Assembly (NCBI GenBank): GCA_963205315.1
Contig: CAUJIO010000008.1
Location: 1-64,000, forward strand
Direction: 5' to 3'
Length of the DNA: 64,000 bases
Source of the DNA: Pseudomonadota bacterium
Lineage (GTDB): Bacteria > Pseudomonadota > Alphaproteobacteria > Rhizobiales > Aestuariivirgaceae
Numbering within the stretch: the stretch's first letter is position 1; every line of letters begins with the position of its first letter. Position numbers and translations under genes: made by a program. Positions 17,623 through 26,500 of the stretch are shown one piece after another. The notes under the pieces were generated by a model. That model worked only from the letters and a program-made list of their open reading frames with translations, did not search any database and was not told the DNA's origin.

Positions 17623-18282
17623 ATGTTTGAATCGCTACAATCGCTATTGTCCGGAGATGCCCTTTGGGCCCTTGGCCAGGTCGTGATGATCGATCTGGTC
17701 CTGGCCGGAGATAATGCCGTTGTGATCGGGCTTGCCGCTGCAGGCCTTCCGAAGGACCAGCGCAACAAGGCCATTCTTGTCGGCATCATCGCCGCAACGG
17801 TCCTGCGTATCGGCTTTGCCAGCATCACCACGCACCTGCTGCAGCTGCTCGGGCTATTGCTCGTCGGTGGCATCCTGCTTCTCTGGGTCTGCTGGAAGAT
17901 GTGGCGTGAACTGCGTAACGGCCATAGCGAGGACGACGCCGTCGAGGCCGTGACGGGCGAAGACATCGACGCCGATGGAACGGTGGGCGGCAAGACGACG
18001 CGAAAGACCTTTGCCCAGGCCGCCTGGCAGATCGTCATCGCTGACGTCTCGATGTCGCTCGATAATGTTCTGGCGGTGGCCGGCGCGGCACGCGAGCACC
18101 CGACGGTTCTGATCATCGGCCTCATGCTGTCGATTGCGCTGATGGGTCTGGCCGCCAGCTTCATCGCCCGGCTGCTGCAGAAGCATCGCTGGATCGCGTA
18201 CGTCGGCCTCGCCATCATCCTCTATGTCGCGTTGGAGATGATCTATCGCGGAATCCTCGAAGTCTGGCCAGTGGTGGTGTGA
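17623..18282 (+). CDS. TerC-family integral membrane protein (YjbE type)
   Basis: A 219-aa inner-membrane protein with about six to seven hydrophobic segments. It has the duplicated acidic membrane motifs of TerC proteins: DLVLAGDNAVVIGLA near residue 25 and ADVSMSLDNVLAVAG near residue 140. Characterised relatives export manganese or load metal into secreted enzymes. It sits between the oxidoisomerase gene (80 bp away) and the SIS gene, whose start touches its stop, so it is co-transcribed with sugar enzymes. Its role there is unexplained; metal homeostasis for the metal-dependent enzymes is one possibility. Confidence 0.85.
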   Translation: MFESLQSLLSGDALWALGQVVMIDLVLAGDNAVVIGLAAAGLPKDQRNKAILVGIIAATVLRIGFASITTHLLQLLGLLLVGGILLLWVCWKMWRELRNGHSEDDAVEAVTGEDIDADGTVGGKTTRKTFAQAAWQIVIADVSMSLDNVLAVAGAAREHPTVLIIGLMLSIALMGLAASFIARLLQKHRWIAYVGLAIILYVALEMIYRGILEVWPVVV

Positions 18283-19295
18283 TGCTGAATTTTGACCAAG
18301 ACCGTTTCCTCAGGATCGAAGGCGGGGCCGTTTCGCTGGCACCGGCGATCCATGCCTGCATTGGCGCCTTGCTCCAGAAGGGCGCGAAGAACCTCTTCTT
18401 CCTCGGCACCGGCGGTGCGGCCATCCTGATGCAGCCCGCGGCCCTCTTGTTGCAGCGGCGTTCATCCTTCCCGACTTACATGGAGATCGCCGCCGAGTTC
18501 GTCGCTGCCGGTCATCAGGGGTTGGGACGCGACTCCATTGTGGTCCTCCCATCCCTCTCCGGCACCACGAAGGAATCGGTCGAGACGCTGGAATTCTGCA
18601 AGGCAAAGGGCGCCACCATCATCTCGCTGGTCGGCCACAAGGATACGCCGCTCGGCCAAAGGGCCGATCATGTCTTTGTCAATTTTGCCGAGGATGACAC
18701 ATCATCCGAGTCCTTCTATCTGCAGTCGCTGTTCGTCGCTCTGTCCATCATGGCCCATCGCGGTGAATACCCGGACTATTACAGGACCATTGCCGAACTC
18801 GCCGGATTGCCAAGGCACCTGCTGGCCGCCAAGCAATCCTTCGAGCCGGTTGCCGAACGGTTGGCGACCGCCTTCAAAAATGAACCGTATCATATCATCA
18901 CGGCCGCTGGCGGAAGCTGGGCCCAGGCCTGGTACTACGGCATGTGCATTCTCGAAGAGATGCAATGGATCAGGACGAGGCCCGTTCATGCCGCCGACTT
19001 CTTTCACGGTACGCTGGAACTTGTCGAGAAGGGTGTCAGCGTCATCATCTTCAAGTCCGAGGATGCCTATCGTCCTCTGACCGAGCGTGTGGAAAATTTC
19101 GCCCGTCAGTACACGGACAAGGTCACGGTACTCGACCCCGCAAGCTTTGACATGCCGGGTTTGTCGCCCGGGACACGCGCCCTGATCTCGCCCGTCATTC
19201 TGGCCACAATTCTCGAGCGGCTCTCGGCCCATCTCGAGGGCAAGCGCAATCATCCGCTGACCACACGGCGGTACTACAAGAAAGTCGCGTATTGA
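18282..19295 (+). CDS. SIS-domain sugar (phosphate) isomerase or deglycase, FrlB/GlmS-isomerase-like
   Basis: A 337-aa protein with two SIS domains (about 35-165 and 200-330). It has FLGTGGAAILMQP, the phosphosugar-type loop SLSGTTKES, and the C-terminal HAADFFHGTLELV typical of fructoselysine-6-phosphate deglycase (FrlB) and the GlmS isomerase half. ATG 18282 shares its A with the TerC stop codon; a GTG one codon earlier is equally readable. It probably interconverts a keto- and aldo- or amino-sugar phosphate formed in this operon. The actual substrate is unknown. Confidence 0.82.
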   Translation: MLNFDQDRFLRIEGGAVSLAPAIHACIGALLQKGAKNLFFLGTGGAAILMQPAALLLQRRSSFPTYMEIAAEFVAAGHQGLGRDSIVVLPSLSGTTKESVETLEFCKAKGATIISLVGHKDTPLGQRADHVFVNFAEDDTSSESFYLQSLFVALSIMAHRGEYPDYYRTIAELAGLPRHLLAAKQSFEPVAERLATAFKNEPYHIITAAGGSWAQAWYYGMCILEEMQWIRTRPVHAADFFHGTLELVEKGVSVIIFKSEDAYRPLTERVENFARQYTDKVTVLDPASFDMPGLSPGTRALISPVILATILERLSAHLEGKRNHPLTTRRYYKKVAY

Positions 19296-19329
19296 ATCCC
19301 GGCCGCAGGCCCATCCCCACGGATCCGTC

Positions 19330-20655
19330 ATGACCATCAGTTTCTATGACCTCTCCAAGATGACCAGCGATCAGCGTGGCCGCCTGCTGAAGCGTACCGA
19401 AGCCGATCTTGCGGTCTACGAAGACAAGGTGAAGCCGATCATCGAGGCTGTGCGGACCGAAGGTGACGCGGCCCTTTCGCGCTTTGCCAGGCAGTTCGAC
19501 AAGGCGCCGGTCGGGCCCGATGAGATCGCCGCCACCGAGGCTGATTTCGATCGGGCCGAGAAGACGCTCGATCCGAAGGTGCGGGAAGCTCTCGACTTCA
19601 TGGCGGTGTCGATCCGTCGCTTCCATGAAGACCAGAAGCCGGAGGAGATGTGGTTCCACGAAATCCGTCCCGGTGTTTTCGCCGGCGACCGCACCACGCC
19701 CATTCCGTCGGTTGCTTGCTATGTGCCGCGCGGCAAGGGTGCGTTTCCATCCGCCGTGATGATGACGACGATTCCGGCCAATGTCGCGGGCGTCAAGGAG
19801 ATCGCCATCGTCACGCCGCCGGGGCCTGATGGCAAGATCGATGACGCGACCCTCGTGGCGGCGCGCATGTCTGGCGTCGGGAAGGTTTACAAGGCCGGCG
19901 GTGCGCAGGCCATTGCTGCAGTTGCCTACGGCACAGAGACGGTGCCGAAATGCGCCAAGGTGGTGGGGCCGGGAAGTCCCTGGGTCGGGGCCGCCAAGAA
20001 GCTGCTGTCGCATGTTCTCGATACGGGAACACCGGCAGGCCCCAGCGAACTGATCGTGCTGGCCGACGAAACGGCCGATGGCCGCCTGGCCGGCCTCGAT
20101 CTCATTATCGAGTCGGAGCACGGCGCTGACAGTTCGGCATTCCTGGTAACCTGGAGCCGCAAGGTTGCGGACGACGCCATGGCCGCCATACCCGAGTTCT
20201 GGAAGCAGATGGGTGAGCAACGCGTCGCCTATTCCTCCGCCGTGCTTGGCGGGCCGATGGGCGGCATCGTGCTGGCGCGTGACGAGGAGGAAGCGATTGC
20301 CTTCTGCAATGACTATGCGCCCGAACACCTTGGCGTTCACTCCGACGAGCCCTTTCAGTATCTCGGCCGTCTGCAGAACGCCGGCGAGATCCTGTTGGGC
20401 AGGCACACGCCGCCGACGCTCGGCAATTTCGTCATCGGCGTGAACCATGTGCTGCCCACCAGCGGCTGGGCCAAGACCGGCTCGCCGCTCACCGTGTATG
20501 ATTTCATGAAGCGCACGTCGGTGGCCTATGTCACGGGGAAGGGCTATCCTGAGCTGGCGAGGCACGCTCAGGTGATCGCCACCTATGAAGGCTTCGACGG
20601 CCACGCCAACGCCGTGTCCGAAACCCGAAGCCGCCTGTTGAGGACCAATCGATGA
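19330..20655 (+). CDS. Histidinol dehydrogenase-family oxidoreductase, probably not HisD
   Basis: A 441-aa NAD-dependent dehydrogenase of the HisD family, full length. It keeps NHVLPTSGWAK and GGAQAIAAVAYG. However, the segment matching the E. coli zinc ligand Gln259 reads ESEH instead of QAEH, and the GDY holding Asp360 reads GNF. These changes, and an operon without his genes, argue for a sugar-alcohol or diol substrate, as in sulfopropanediol dehydrogenase-type relatives. It probably oxidises a terminal hydroxyl to the acid in two NAD+ steps. Its stop overlaps the next gene by four bases. Confidence 0.82.
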   Translation: MTISFYDLSKMTSDQRGRLLKRTEADLAVYEDKVKPIIEAVRTEGDAALSRFARQFDKAPVGPDEIAATEADFDRAEKTLDPKVREALDFMAVSIRRFHEDQKPEEMWFHEIRPGVFAGDRTTPIPSVACYVPRGKGAFPSAVMMTTIPANVAGVKEIAIVTPPGPDGKIDDATLVAARMSGVGKVYKAGGAQAIAAVAYGTETVPKCAKVVGPGSPWVGAAKKLLSHVLDTGTPAGPSELIVLADETADGRLAGLDLIIESEHGADSSAFLVTWSRKVADDAMAAIPEFWKQMGEQRVAYSSAVLGGPMGGIVLARDEEEAIAFCNDYAPEHLGVHSDEPFQYLGRLQNAGEILLGRHTPPTLGNFVIGVNHVLPTSGWAKTGSPLTVYDFMKRTSVAYVTGKGYPELARHAQVIATYEGFDGHANAVSETRSRLLRTNR

Positions 20656-22319
20656 GCATGCGCACCGGCGGCCAGATCCTTGTCGACCAGTTGAAGGTGC
20701 ATGGCACCAGCCATGTCTTCTGCGTGCCCGGCGAAAGCTATCTCGCGGTGCTCGACGCGCTGCATGATGCGGCGATCAACACCATCGTCTGCCGTCAGGA
20801 GGGCGGTGCCGCCTTCATGGCGGAGGCGCAGGGCAAGATGACCGGCAAGCCCGGTATCGTCATGGTCACCAGAGGCCCCGGCGCCACCAATGCCTCGCCC
20901 GGCATTCATGTCGCCTCGCAGGATTCAACGCCGCTGATCATGTTCGTGGGGCAGGTGGCGCGCGACATGAAGGAGCGCGAGGCCTTTCAGGAACTCGACT
21001 ACAAGGCCGTCTTCGGCAGCATGGCGAAATGGGTCGTCGAGATCGACCGTGCCGAACGCATTCCGGAGATCCTGTCGCGCGCCTTCCATGTGGCGACACA
21101 GGGCCGCCCCGGCCCGGTGGTCATCGCCCTGCCGGAAGACATGCTGACGGACCTGGCAGACGTTGCGGATGCCAAAGCCTTCTCGCCGGCCGTCACAAGC
21201 CCTGGTGCGGCCGACATCAACGCGTTCCAACGCCGCTTGCTGGCCGCCGAACGGCCCATTGTGTTGGTTGGCGGATCGGGATGGAGCGGCGATGGCGTGA
21301 ATGATCTTGTATCGTTCGCCGAGAATTTTGACCTGCCGGTGGCTGTCACCTTCCGCCGCCAGATGCTGTTTCCGGCCGATCACCCGAATTTCGCGGGCGA
21401 TCTCGGCATCGGACCGAACCCCAAGCTGCTGGCCCGCGTGAAGGATTCCGATCTCGTCATCCTGATTGGCGGCAGGATGTCCGAAATGCCGTCTCAGAGC
21501 TACACGCTCTTCGATATTCCGGGAGACGGCGAGCGGCTCGTTCATATTCATCCGGGTGCGGAGGAGTTGAACCGGGTCTATCGCGCCGGGCTTGGTATCG
21601 TTGCGACACCACATGCCTTTGCCGGCGCCGCAGCTGCACTGGCGAAACCCAATGCCGTGACGTGGGCTGGCACGGCAGCAACCGCTCACAAGGACTACCT
21701 CGCATGGAGCGATCCGCGGCCCATCCGCACCGCGGGCGAACTGCAGATGAGCGGCGTCATGCAGCATCTGGCCGATGTGATGCCCGGCGACACCGTGTAT
21801 TGCAACGGGGCCGGAAACTATGCGACCTGGGTGCATCGCTTCTGGGCGTTCCGGGCCTTTGCCTCGCAACTGGCGCCGACCTGCGGCTCGATGGGTTATG
21901 GCGTTCCGGCTGCGGTCGGGGCCAAGGCGCTGCAGCCTGAGCGAGACATCGTCGCCTTTGCCGGTGACGGCTGCTTCATGATGAACGGCCAGGAATTCGC
22001 CACTGCCGTGCAATACGATCTGCCGGTGATCATCGTGGTCGTCGACAACGGCATGTACGGCACCATCCGCATGCATCAGGAGCGCGAATACCCGGGTCGA
22101 ATATCGGCAACGCAATTGCGCAATCCGGATTTTGCCGACCTGGCGCGCGCCTATGGCGGCCACGGCGAGACGGTGCGCAAGACCGATGAATTCGCCGGAG
22201 CCTTGCAGCGTGCGCGGAGCAGCGGCAAGCCTGCCATCATCCACTGTCTCATTGATCCGGAAGCAATTACCCCGGCACGCAGCCTGACTGACATTCGCAA
22301 CGCCGCTCTCAAAAAGTAA
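20652..22319 (+). CDS. Thiamine diphosphate-dependent enzyme, acetolactate synthase-like
   Basis: A 555-aa ThDP enzyme with the three-domain layout of AHAS, benzoylformate decarboxylase and glyoxylate carboligase. The catalytic Glu is in CRQEGGAAFMAEA near residue 50, and the ThDP/Mg motif GDGCFMMNGQEF...DNGMYG is in the last third. No regulatory subunit gene is present, so branched-chain amino-acid synthesis is unlikely. As the last gene of the rightward operon it could decarboxylate or carboligate a C2-C4 2-oxo acid from sugar-acid breakdown. ATGA overlap couples it to the HisD-like gene. Confidence 0.85.
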   Translation: MSMRTGGQILVDQLKVHGTSHVFCVPGESYLAVLDALHDAAINTIVCRQEGGAAFMAEAQGKMTGKPGIVMVTRGPGATNASPGIHVASQDSTPLIMFVGQVARDMKEREAFQELDYKAVFGSMAKWVVEIDRAERIPEILSRAFHVATQGRPGPVVIALPEDMLTDLADVADAKAFSPAVTSPGAADINAFQRRLLAAERPIVLVGGSGWSGDGVNDLVSFAENFDLPVAVTFRRQMLFPADHPNFAGDLGIGPNPKLLARVKDSDLVILIGGRMSEMPSQSYTLFDIPGDGERLVHIHPGAEELNRVYRAGLGIVATPHAFAGAAAALAKPNAVTWAGTAATAHKDYLAWSDPRPIRTAGELQMSGVMQHLADVMPGDTVYCNGAGNYATWVHRFWAFRAFASQLAPTCGSMGYGVPAAVGAKALQPERDIVAFAGDGCFMMNGQEFATAVQYDLPVIIVVVDNGMYGTIRMHQEREYPGRISATQLRNPDFADLARAYGGHGETVRKTDEFAGALQRARSSGKPAIIHCLIDPEAITPARSLTDIRNAALKK

Positions 22320-22344
22320 AAGGCCGCCCTTCGCGAGGCGGCCT
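22311..22344 (-). terminator. Intrinsic terminator, probably bidirectional
   Basis: An 8-bp perfect stem AGGCCGCC / GGCGGCCT (22321-22328 with 22337-22344) is followed on the minus strand by TTTACTTTTT. It fits termination of the VPLPA-CTERM gene and may also stop the convergent ThDP operon. Confidence 0.75.
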
Positions 22345-22367
22345 GAAGAAGACGTCAGCGCAGGATT

Positions 22368-23150
22368 TCAGGCCTTTGCCTTCATCTTGCGGCGGCCGAA
22401 CCAGCCGCCAGCCACCAGGGCCGAACCGAGCAGCGGCAGGGCGCCCGGCAGCGGCACCGGCGGGATTTCTTCACCTGGTACCTCGACCGTGACCGACTTC
22501 AGCTTGAAGCTATCGAAGTAGGTAACGGTTTTCGACTGTGTACAGTTGCGCCGCCTGTCGTATTTCACGCAGATCTGTGCAGTCTGTTCCCACAGTGCGC
22601 CGAATCCAAACACTTTGCTGAGAATGCTTCCCGTGCCAAAACTGAATGTTCCGACATTGTTGCCGTTGGTGGAGAAAGTCTGGTGCTGGAACACCAGGTC
22701 ACCTGCCAGACTGCTATCGGCATCCCCGTCGTCGGCGAAGAACGCGAAAGCGGCCAGGCTGTTGGTCAGCACGCCGGCATAGGAGAATGTCGCCGAGAGA
22801 ATTTTCACATCGCTCGTGAAGGTCAACTGCAGCAGATCATTGATGCCGGACGAGTCGACCGTATGGCTGTTATCGCTGAGGTTATTGAGCTCGCCAAGAC
22901 CGTTTCCGGCCCACTGACCGACACCGACGCCCGATCCCGAAACCGCTGAAACACTCGAACCGTCGTCGGACGACGTCATTGCCTTGACCGTGACGTCCGG
23001 TCCACCCGCCGGATTGGATGTAAACGGTCCCTTCGTCAGGGTGTAACCCGTCGTTGAACCATCGAAATTGTACGTATGAACAGTTGCGGCAGACGCGGCG
23101 CTCGACATTGCGAGCAACATCACCCCGGCTGCCAGGTGTCTACCTGACAT
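22368..23150 (-). CDS. Secreted VPLPA-CTERM sorting-domain protein of unknown function
   Basis: A 260-aa exported protein. It has a signal peptide (hydrophobic stretch then SSAASAA, about residues 1-21), then a Ser/Gly/Thr/Asp-rich beta-type domain of about 200 residues (TYNFDGSTTGYTL at the start). The C-terminus carries a sorting tail: VPLPGALPLLGSALVAGG, one membrane helix and the basic end GRRKMKAKA. Such tails mark proteins handled by the exosortase-type system of exopolysaccharide producers. Two Cys flank a basic segment (CVKYDRRRNC) and may form a disulfide loop. No sorting enzyme or polysaccharide gene is in the window. Confidence 0.8.
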   Translation of the reverse strand: MSGRHLAAGVMLLAMSSAASAATVHTYNFDGSTTGYTLTKGPFTSNPAGGPDVTVKAMTSSDDGSSVSAVSGSGVGVGQWAGNGLGELNNLSDNSHTVDSSGINDLLQLTFTSDVKILSATFSYAGVLTNSLAAFAFFADDGDADSSLAGDLVFQHQTFSTNGNNVGTFSFGTGSILSKVFGFGALWEQTAQICVKYDRRRNCTQSKTVTYFDSFKLKSVTVEVPGEEIPPVPLPGALPLLGSALVAGGWFGRRKMKAKA

Positions 23151-23312
23151 TGAACTCTCCAGAATTGCCCCGCATCTCGGGTTGATTCAACACCCATAGG
23201 TGGAAGAGTCAAATCAAAGTTAAACTTCTGAAAGTTATTTGCCAATTTTTAACGCTAGAAGCGTCAAGTCGTCTTGCCTGATCAGATGCGCGCGACACGG
23301 GCTGGATCGGCA

Positions 23313-24305
23313 CTATGCCTTCCGGATCAACAGCTCCCGCGCCGTTGCCTCGTTGGTGATCAGCACATTGCAGTCGATCAGCTTGATGGCGCCAAGCAGG
23401 CACTCGACCTTTTCGTTGCCGCCTGATGCAATGACCCGGGTCGGCACGTCGCGTAGCTGCGCGATGGGCAGCGACATGATCCGCTGGTTTACCGGATGAT
23501 CGACCAGTTGCCCGTCGCGGTCGTAGAAGTTGAAAAGCAGATCGCCGACCGCGCCCATCTTCATCAGGGCCGCGCGTTCGTCGTCGCTGATGAGATTGAA
23601 GCGGAAGGCCGTGGAGGACGGCGCCATCGTGCCGACGCTGAGCAGGGCGAGGTCCAGCCGCTCGGCCCGCCTGAAAATATCGCGGAGCCCGCAGCGCTCG
23701 ATCAGCGCCTCGCGGGTCTCGGGTGAATCGACCACGGCTGGCGCCTGGAACAGATAGCAGTCGGCAGCCATGATGCGCGCGAACTGCCAGGCGAACTCCG
23801 CCGGATTGAACTTGCGGGCCTGCACGATGCCGCCCAGCAGCGAGATGACCTGCACGTTTTCCAGTTCACGCGGTGCCAGCGTTTGCAGCGATTCATACAG
23901 CGTGGCACCCCAGCCCACGCCGACCGTCATGTCGTCCTGCATGGTGTCGGACACGAACATGCCGGCGGCGGTTCCAATCGACTTGGTAATGTTCTCCTGC
24001 ACCACCGGTTCGGGGACAACGACGGCGTCCTTGAATCCGAACGCTTGCTTCAGTTCGGACTCGAGCTCGAAGCATTCGGAGACTTCGCCCTCGATCCAGA
24101 TCTTCACTTCGCGCTGTTTGATCGCTTCATTGATATTGCGCACCACGGTCACCCGGCCAATACCGAGCCGGTCGGCGATCTCGTTCTGGGTCAAGCCTTC
24201 CACATAATACATCCAGGCGATGCGCATGCGGTTGCGGGCGATACGGCCGGCACCCCGTTCGGGTGCGGCCGGTCGAGACTTGCGTGCTGAAGGTTTTTCC
24301 AACAT
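23313..24305 (-). CDS. SorC-family sugar-binding transcriptional regulator
   Basis: A 330-aa regulator with an N-terminal helix-turn-helix (LTQNEIADRLGIGRVTVVRNINE, about residues 40-62, following an Arg-rich tail) and a large SorC effector domain resembling sugar-phosphate isomerases. SorC proteins sense phosphorylated sugars or polyols; EryD of the erythritol operon belongs to this family. It is divergent from the ABC importer operon beginning at 24780 and most likely represses it until a phosphorylated intermediate appears. Confidence 0.9.
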   Translation of the reverse strand: MLEKPSARKSRPAAPERGAGRIARNRMRIAWMYYVEGLTQNEIADRLGIGRVTVVRNINEAIKQREVKIWIEGEVSECFELESELKQAFGFKDAVVVPEPVVQENITKSIGTAAGMFVSDTMQDDMTVGVGWGATLYESLQTLAPRELENVQVISLLGGIVQARKFNPAEFAWQFARIMAADCYLFQAPAVVDSPETREALIERCGLRDIFRRAERLDLALLSVGTMAPSSTAFRFNLISDDERAALMKMGAVGDLLFNFYDRDGQLVDHPVNQRIMSLPIAQLRDVPTRVIASGGNEKVECLLGAIKLIDCNVLITNEATARELLIRKA

Positions 24306-24779
24306 TCTGTCTATCGCTACATTTCTAAATCTAGTTTGACCTAAGATACATTGATATGCAAGTGGGCACTTATGTAGCAGAAACTATACAAGATATTGAA
24401 AGTGCTTAGGATCTTAGAATGACAACAGATCCTGCATTGTGCCGGAGTAGCATTTTTGCAAGTGCTTTGTGAGATTGATGCAGTGCAAAACGTTGCTGCA
24501 GTGCCGCAATACGAAACATTTGCATTCGTCTAAGCAATTTAGTACGCTAATTAGACGTTGATGCCATGCGGGCCGCAAAATACAAAAATGGCCCGCGTGC
24601 TGGGAGGTTGGTTTTGACGGACGCCACGACATCGGTTGCGCATGTCTCGCACGCCCCGCATCGGCTGAACCCTTTCCTGTTTTCTGACGTAAATCGGAGT
24701 GCACGGAAAACCTTGCCCGTCTCTGGCCTGAGATGGCGCCCAGGCACGACAACACAGGCCGCTTCAATGGAGGAAAGTA
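24306..24779. promoter_or_regulatory. 474-bp divergent control region between SorC gene and ABC operon
   Basis: No convincing gene is seen here. The first 250 bp are clearly more AT-rich than the flanks. Visible elements are TTTTGCA (24454-24460) paired with TGCAAAA (24484-24490), two copies of TGCAGTGC (24479-24486 and 24497-24504), and a GCGGGCC / GGCCCGC hairpin (24568-24574 with 24590-24596). They could be SorC sites and a leader hairpin. An AGGA ribosome site lies just before 24780. Confidence 0.5.
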
Positions 24780-26357
24780 ATGCTGAACTCTAAAACCGGT
24801 AAGCTAAGCCGCCGGTCCCTGCTCAAGTCCACGGCCGCTGCCGGTGCGGCACTCGCAACCGGCACAGGCGGCGTCTCGCTGTTCAACGTGCGCAGCGCCT
24901 ATTCGCAGAACCTGCCGAATCCCGCTGACGTGCTGGCAACGCTCAACGTCGGCAAATTCGTCAAGAAGGAATACCGCGACCAGTACAAGCTCGGTGACAA
25001 CGACGAGCTGTGGGATCCCAAGATCGACTGGATCCGCACTGCGGACTGGGAAGCGATCCGCAAGGAGCACGCCGGCAAGACGGTGCGTTTCGCGGTGGGC
25101 GCGGCTGACCGTGAATCGGCCCAGGAGCAGACCCAGCCTTTCGCTGACCTTTCCGGCATCAAGATCGACGTCGTGTCGATCCCTGACGATGCCATGTATG
25201 ACAAGGTCGTGGCCGAATTCCTGTCCGGCAATGCCGGCTTCGACGCCATCCAGTTCTTCTCGCCATGGCTCGGTGACTTCGCCGCGCAGGGCTTCCTGAA
25301 GCCGCTGGACGAATATGTCGCCAAGTGGAAGCTGCCCTTTGATGACTGGTATGAAACCTATCAGGCCAACTATGGCCGTTGGGGCGACAAGGGTATCCTC
25401 GGCATTCCGTTCGACTGCGACATCCAGCAGGTGCATGTGCGCCCGTCGATCTTCAAGAAGATCGGCATCAACGAGATCGACCGCGTCAACACCATTCCGT
25501 CCTATGACGAAATGCTGCGCCTCGCGCCCGAACTCAACAAGGCGGAGCCAGGCGTTGCCGGCATGGGCCTGATGGCCGGCCGCGGCTTCTGGGCCACCTA
25601 TGCCTGGGAACACATCGCCGCCCAGTACGGCATGACGCTGTTCAACGACAAGTGGGAACCGATCTTCAACGGCGATGCCGGTGTGAAGGGCCTCGAAATG
25701 CTTGCTGCCCTTTCCAAGCATGCCATTGAAGGTGTTGCTGCTGCCGACTGGCCGACCAACCGCGCTGCCATGCTCGGCGGCCAGATCGCCTGCAACATCT
25801 CGTGGCAGGACACCGGCACGCAGGCGACCCGCGCTGACCAGTCCAAGCTCGGCAATGATATCGTCACGCTCTATGAACCACGCGTTGCCGGTGGCACATA
25901 TGCGCCGCCGAACATCGCCGGTTCCACATCGGTTGTCGCCTCCACCTCGCCGGAGCCGGAAGCAGCGTTCCTCATGCTCGCCTTCCTCACCACCTCCTCG
26001 ATCATGGCCATGAACGAAGCCAACGCCAACGGCGTGGCTCCGGGCACCAAGTCGGTCCTGAACAACGAGAAGCTCCGCAGCGTCTCGCAGCCGGCCAAGG
26101 TCTGGGCTGAAAGCCTCGACTACGCCTGGTGCGCCCCGCGCATCCCGTCGGGCTTCCAGGTCGAGCAGGAAATCGGCTTCCTCGTCAACGAAGTGATCGT
26201 TGGCACCAAGAAGCCGAAGGAAGCGCTGGACGAAGCCGCTGGCAAGGTGAAGGCCATCATGGAAAAGAATGGCTTCTACAAGGGCGCCGACCCCATGAAC
26301 TTCGCCGCCACCGAACCCGGCCTCTGGATCGGCAAGGGCAAGCCGCTGCCGTTCTGA
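24780..26357 (+). CDS. ABC importer substrate-binding protein, Tat-exported
   Basis: A 525-aa extracellular solute-binding protein. The N-terminus carries a canonical twin-arginine signal, SRRSLLKSTAAAGAA, so it is folded before export. The mature domain resembles large CUT1 polyol/sugar binding proteins (PFADLSGIKIDVVSIPDD; MYDKVVAEFLSGN). It is the first gene after the SorC promoter region and is followed by a terminator-like hairpin before the permeases. No ATPase is encoded in this operon. Ligand unknown; a polyol or branched sugar is suggested by the downstream enzymes. Confidence 0.88.
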   Translation: MLNSKTGKLSRRSLLKSTAAAGAALATGTGGVSLFNVRSAYSQNLPNPADVLATLNVGKFVKKEYRDQYKLGDNDELWDPKIDWIRTADWEAIRKEHAGKTVRFAVGAADRESAQEQTQPFADLSGIKIDVVSIPDDAMYDKVVAEFLSGNAGFDAIQFFSPWLGDFAAQGFLKPLDEYVAKWKLPFDDWYETYQANYGRWGDKGILGIPFDCDIQQVHVRPSIFKKIGINEIDRVNTIPSYDEMLRLAPELNKAEPGVAGMGLMAGRGFWATYAWEHIAAQYGMTLFNDKWEPIFNGDAGVKGLEMLAALSKHAIEGVAAADWPTNRAAMLGGQIACNISWQDTGTQATRADQSKLGNDIVTLYEPRVAGGTYAPPNIAGSTSVVASTSPEPEAAFLMLAFLTTSSIMAMNEANANGVAPGTKSVLNNEKLRSVSQPAKVWAESLDYAWCAPRIPSGFQVEQEIGFLVNEVIVGTKKPKEALDEAAGKVKAIMEKNGFYKGADPMNFAATEPGLWIGKGKPLPF

Positions 26358-26374
26358 TCGCTGCTGCAAAATCG

Positions 26375-26402
26375 ATGGCCGGGGACAACCCCGGCCATTT
26401 TT
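26375..26402 (+). terminator. Hairpin with U-tract between SBP and permease genes
   Basis: A 10-bp stem ATGGCCGGGG / CCCCGGCCAT with loop ACAA runs straight into a five-T tract. It should end most transcripts after the binding-protein gene while allowing read-through to the permeases. It belongs to the same palindrome family as 1913-1985. Confidence 0.75.
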
Positions 26403-26500
26403 CTGAAGGTCCGGCTCAAGGACAATTTTCACAACTTCAGCCTTCGCGAAGATGCCGGAAGGTGTCGCCATGCTGGGAAAGAACGCAGAGTAAAATCACT

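Noticed and set aside
19330-20655. hisD of histidine biosynthesis
   Set aside because: No other his genes are adjacent, two zinc-ligand positions are changed, and the gene is coupled to sugar-pathway genes.
20652-22319. Acetolactate synthase for branched-chain amino acids
   Set aside because: No small regulatory subunit or ilvC follows, and the operon is catabolic, so only a general ThDP call is made.
24306-24779. Sigma-54 promoter in the SorC control region
   Set aside because: No TGGCAC-N5-TTGCA-like element with correct spacing was found; only partial matches around 24437-24460.
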